In this document: one piece after another, positions 62,246 to 64,000 of the stretch
Layout of the letters: each line of letters starts with the position of its first letter
How positions within the stretch are numbered: the stretch's first letter is position 1
Source of the DNA: CCMP332 sp040218795
Lineage (GTDB): Bacteria > Bacteroidota > Bacteroidia > Cytophagales > CCMP332
Assembly: GCA_040218795.1 (NCBI GenBank)
Contig: JAVJQT010000010.1
Coordinates: 1-64,000, forward strand
Reading direction: 5' to 3'
DNA: 64,000 bases
Position numbers and translations under genes: made by a program
Notes under the pieces: generated by a model
What the model saw: only the letters and a program-made list of their open reading frames with translations
Told to the model about the DNA's origin: nothing
The model's database searches: none

Positions 62246-62395
62246 ATGGCAGTCTTACATAAACCTACTGGAGAAGTACATCAAGGTTCAAAAGGAGGAA
62301 CAACAGGGTGTGGATTCAATACTAATGATCATCCTAGTCATTGGCAAAATACATCTACAAGAATTACTTGTGCTAAAAATGGGTGTAAAAATTAA
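62246..62395 (+). CDS. Small Cys/His-rich protein (49 aa)
   Basis: A 49-residue ORF with a conserved-looking composition: HKPTGEVHQGSKGGTTGCGF, then NDHPSHW and a C-terminal ITCAKNGCKN. Cys22, Cys42 and Cys47 with His12, His29 and His32 could bind a metal. It sits between a good promoter and the TIR-like gene (9 bases downstream), so it is the first gene of that operon. I do not recognise the family. It might be a regulatory or antitoxin-like partner, but that is inference. Confidence 0.65.
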   Translation: MAVLHKPTGEVHQGSKGGTTGCGFNTNDHPSHWQNTSTRITCAKNGCKN

Positions 62396-62404
62396 CCGAC
62401 TGAA

Positions 62405-63211
62405 ATGTTTTACCACATTCTTATTAACACATCTGAAACAAAGGATTTATATGAATTTGATTTTCAGGATATTGAACAAATAAAATCAAACTTTCTAGAA
62501 CCTTATCTCAGAAATGAAGAGTTTCAATTTGATGGTTATTTTATTGAGCCTTCCAAGGTGAAAAGAATAGTAATTTCTAAGTCTAATCAAACTTCAGAAC
62601 AATGTGTTTCAGATGCTTATAGCAAATTGAGCCCTAATGTATTAGTAATTTATAGCCAGCATGACGTTGTTTTTGGAAATGACAGGTATTCAACGGATAT
62701 AACTAGAGAAGTTCTAACTGAGGTAAAAAAGGCGATAGAACCTCAACAAATTGAAGGATTAGAATCTAAAAAAAATGTCAAAAACAAAGAATCAGAGACT
62801 AACACAATTTTTCTAGGTTATAGCTATAGACAAATTGATGATGAATTTGTTACTGGATTTAAAGAACTGCTAGAAGATAAAGGATATGAAGTCATTGATG
62901 GCAAAGCAGACGGTCTTGGTTCAATTTCGAAAGCAATTATTGATAAAATCAGTTTGGCCGATATAGTAGTAATTGTAATGACCAAGAGGGATAAAAAAGT
63001 AAATGAAAAATATACAACTGCTGCATGGCTATTGGAAGAAAAAGGGGCAGCTCTGGCATTTGGTAAAAAAGTAGGAATGTTTGTAGAAGAAGAAATTGAT
63101 GATTCTGACATTGGTGGAATGCAGGGAGATAATCAGCGTTTTCATTTTACGAGAAATAATTTTCTAAAAGTGGCAATGAATTTTTTAAAAATTCTTGAAA
63201 AGGAATATTAA
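62405..63211 (+). CDS. Two-domain protein with C-terminal TIR-like domain
   Basis: A 268-residue protein. Residues 1-110 form an alpha/beta domain (FYHILINTSETKDLYEFDF, FDGYFIEPSKVKRIVISKS) that I cannot name. After a Lys/Glu-rich linker (about 112-132), residues 134-235 look like a TIR/TIR_2 Rossmann-like domain. The visible elements are IFLGYSYRQIDDEFVTGFKE for the first strand and helix, ISLADIVVIVMTKRD for the central strand, and AAWLLEEKGAALAFGKKVG, with Trp208 and Glu211/212 where TIR enzymes carry the catalytic Glu. Such domains hydrolyse NAD or sense nucleotides in bacterial defence. No transmembrane part. Confidence 0.72.
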   Translation: MFYHILINTSETKDLYEFDFQDIEQIKSNFLEPYLRNEEFQFDGYFIEPSKVKRIVISKSNQTSEQCVSDAYSKLSPNVLVIYSQHDVVFGNDRYSTDITREVLTEVKKAIEPQQIEGLESKKNVKNKESETNTIFLGYSYRQIDDEFVTGFKELLEDKGYEVIDGKADGLGSISKAIIDKISLADIVVIVMTKRDKKVNEKYTTAAWLLEEKGAALAFGKKVGMFVEEEIDDSDIGGMQGDNQRFHFTRNNFLKVAMNFLKILEKEY

Positions 63212-63221
63212 GTATTAAAAA

Positions 63222-63668
63222 TTGGAAAAAAATGAGCTTGAAAAGTTAAGGGAATATTGTAAAACAGTTTGGGAATGCAACAGTGAATGGTCTAGTAGAA
63301 AAATGCTAGAACATCATTTAAGTTATTATCTATTTATTATCCAAAAAACTTCCAAACGAAAAAATAAAGACTTATTCGAGAAAGATGCGACGATCATAAA
63401 TCAAATGATGTTTTCCAAATTACTTCATGTGAAAAAAATATTTGAGGGAGTCAATTATGAAGACTTCAGATTAGGGAAATTGAATAATATTATTGACCCT
63501 GGTCAAATAGCGATTCTAGTTCGTAATATGTTTGAAACTGTAGTATTATTTCATCTCGTTTACACATTTCCAAATACAGAGGAAAAGAAAAAACTTATGT
63601 ATAATCTATGGGTAATATCTGGTCTTAAATACAGGCAAAGATTCGAAGTAACTGCAAAAAAAAAATGA
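63222..63668 (+). CDS. N-terminal part of a frameshifted helical protein (DUF5677-like?)
   Basis: A 148-codon ORF that starts at a TTG 10 bases after the TIR-like stop (no ATG upstream in frame; Met28 at 63303 is the alternative). It is rich in charged helices, with conserved-looking RNMFETVVLFHLVYTFPNTEEK. It ends at a TGA directly after a run of ten A residues. The downstream frame has no start codon but continues in the same style, so this is probably the first part of one protein. Similarity to DUF5677 is a guess from pattern only. Confidence 0.6.
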   Translation: MEKNELEKLREYCKTVWECNSEWSSRKMLEHHLSYYLFIIQKTSKRKNKDLFEKDATIINQMMFSKLLHVKKIFEGVNYEDFRLGKLNNIIDPGQIAILVRNMFETVVLFHLVYTFPNTEEKKKLMYNLWVISGLKYRQRFEVTAKKK

Positions 63669-64000
63669 AGAAAAACAGAAAGAAGAGTTAGATACAATTC
63701 AAAAAAAAACAGATGAAATCTTGAATTCAGATTATTTCAAAAACCTTTCTGAACGAGAGCAAAATAAAATTAACAACGCTATAAGAAAAAAGGAATTTAA
63801 GCTTATTCTTCATGATGAATCGGTAGAGTTTTTACATTGGAATGAAGTTTATCTAAAATTGAATTTTAGAGAGAATATATTCAATGAGATTTATAATTAT
63901 TTGTCTCTTCATGCGCATCCATCAAACGTTGCCGTATTTCAATTTGATGGAATTTTTGATACTGAGCATAAGCATTATTTAAGATTAGCATATACCAATT
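63667..64000 (+). CDS. Continuation of the frameshifted protein (3' end outside window)
   Basis: An open frame from 63652 to the right edge with no Met codon, reading EEKQKEELDTIQKKTDEILN, then LSEREQNKINNAIRKKEF, and NYLSLHAHPSNVAVFQFDG. It is one base out of frame with the preceding ORF. Removal of a single A from the A10 run at 63656-63665 would join them. The helical, Lys/Glu-rich composition is continuous across the junction. Confidence 0.6.

Overview
The window is a stretch of chromosome from a member of the Bacteroidota, most likely of the Cytophagales type. Three things support this. It encodes type IX secretion cargo (a type A C-terminal sorting domain at 40.4-41.9 kb and a gliding-motility-associated type B domain at 44.5-48.2 kb). 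It has the conserved gene order DUF177-rpmF-plsX-fabH-efp-accB-accC. Its promoters repeatedly show the Bacteroidota -7 element TAnnTTTG, often with a TTG about 20 bases upstream. There is no rRNA, CRISPR array, intact insertion sequence or prophage.

Layout. 1-6.2 kb (minus): a TonB-dependent outer-membrane receptor followed by a large exported protein that runs off the left edge. 6.3-9.4 kb (minus): a tightly overlapping ksgA-mgtE-hydroxyacid dehydrogenase operon. 9.5-15.6 kb (plus): pdxA, then the lipid and translation cluster DUF177-rpmF-plsX-fabH-efp-accB-accC. 15.6-23.0 kb: tsaD, divergent from a TamB-like giant, a DUF2279 protein and a DUF2027/Smr protein. 23.05-23.52 kb: the RNase P RNA gene, followed within about 20 bases by an NtrC-like regulator that lacks its DNA-binding domain. 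24.8-33.1 kb: a LuxE-like synthetase, a lipoprotein, a fused E1 dehydrogenase, a DUF1573 protein, alanine dehydrogenase, an HsdR_N-like nuclease-fold protein and an amidohydrolase. 33.2-33.5 kb: a disrupted tRNA-Val remnant and an intact tRNA-Val(GAC). 33.6-40.2 kb: an exonuclease-fused DNA polymerase III alpha, thioredoxin, a TerB-like protein and L-2-hydroxyglutarate oxidase. 40.1-42.4 kb: a T9SS cargo gene between two copies of a ~190 bp segment. 42.4-49.6 kb: glycosyltransferase, threonine dehydratase-like enzyme, T9SS type B giant, beta-barrel protein and MarC. 49.9-53.8 kb: two divergently placed ABC transporter modules.

From about 54 kb to 62 kb the character changes. Genes are short and isolated (hydrolase, lipoproteins, membrane protein, GIY-YIG nuclease, acyltransferase-desaturase pair), and the gaps are filled with a composite family of hairpin-rich repeats. 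One repeat module also lies inside the broken tRNA gene at 33.3 kb. A GIY-YIG ORF sits inside sequence that matches the flanks of the short repeats, so it may be the parent of the family.

The right edge (62.2-64.0 kb) is an AT-rich operon with a textbook promoter. It encodes a 49-residue Cys/His protein, a two-domain protein with a TIR-like C-terminus, and a frameshifted helical protein that continues past the window. This is the best candidate for an undescribed, defence-like system, although that role is inferred from domain type and position only.
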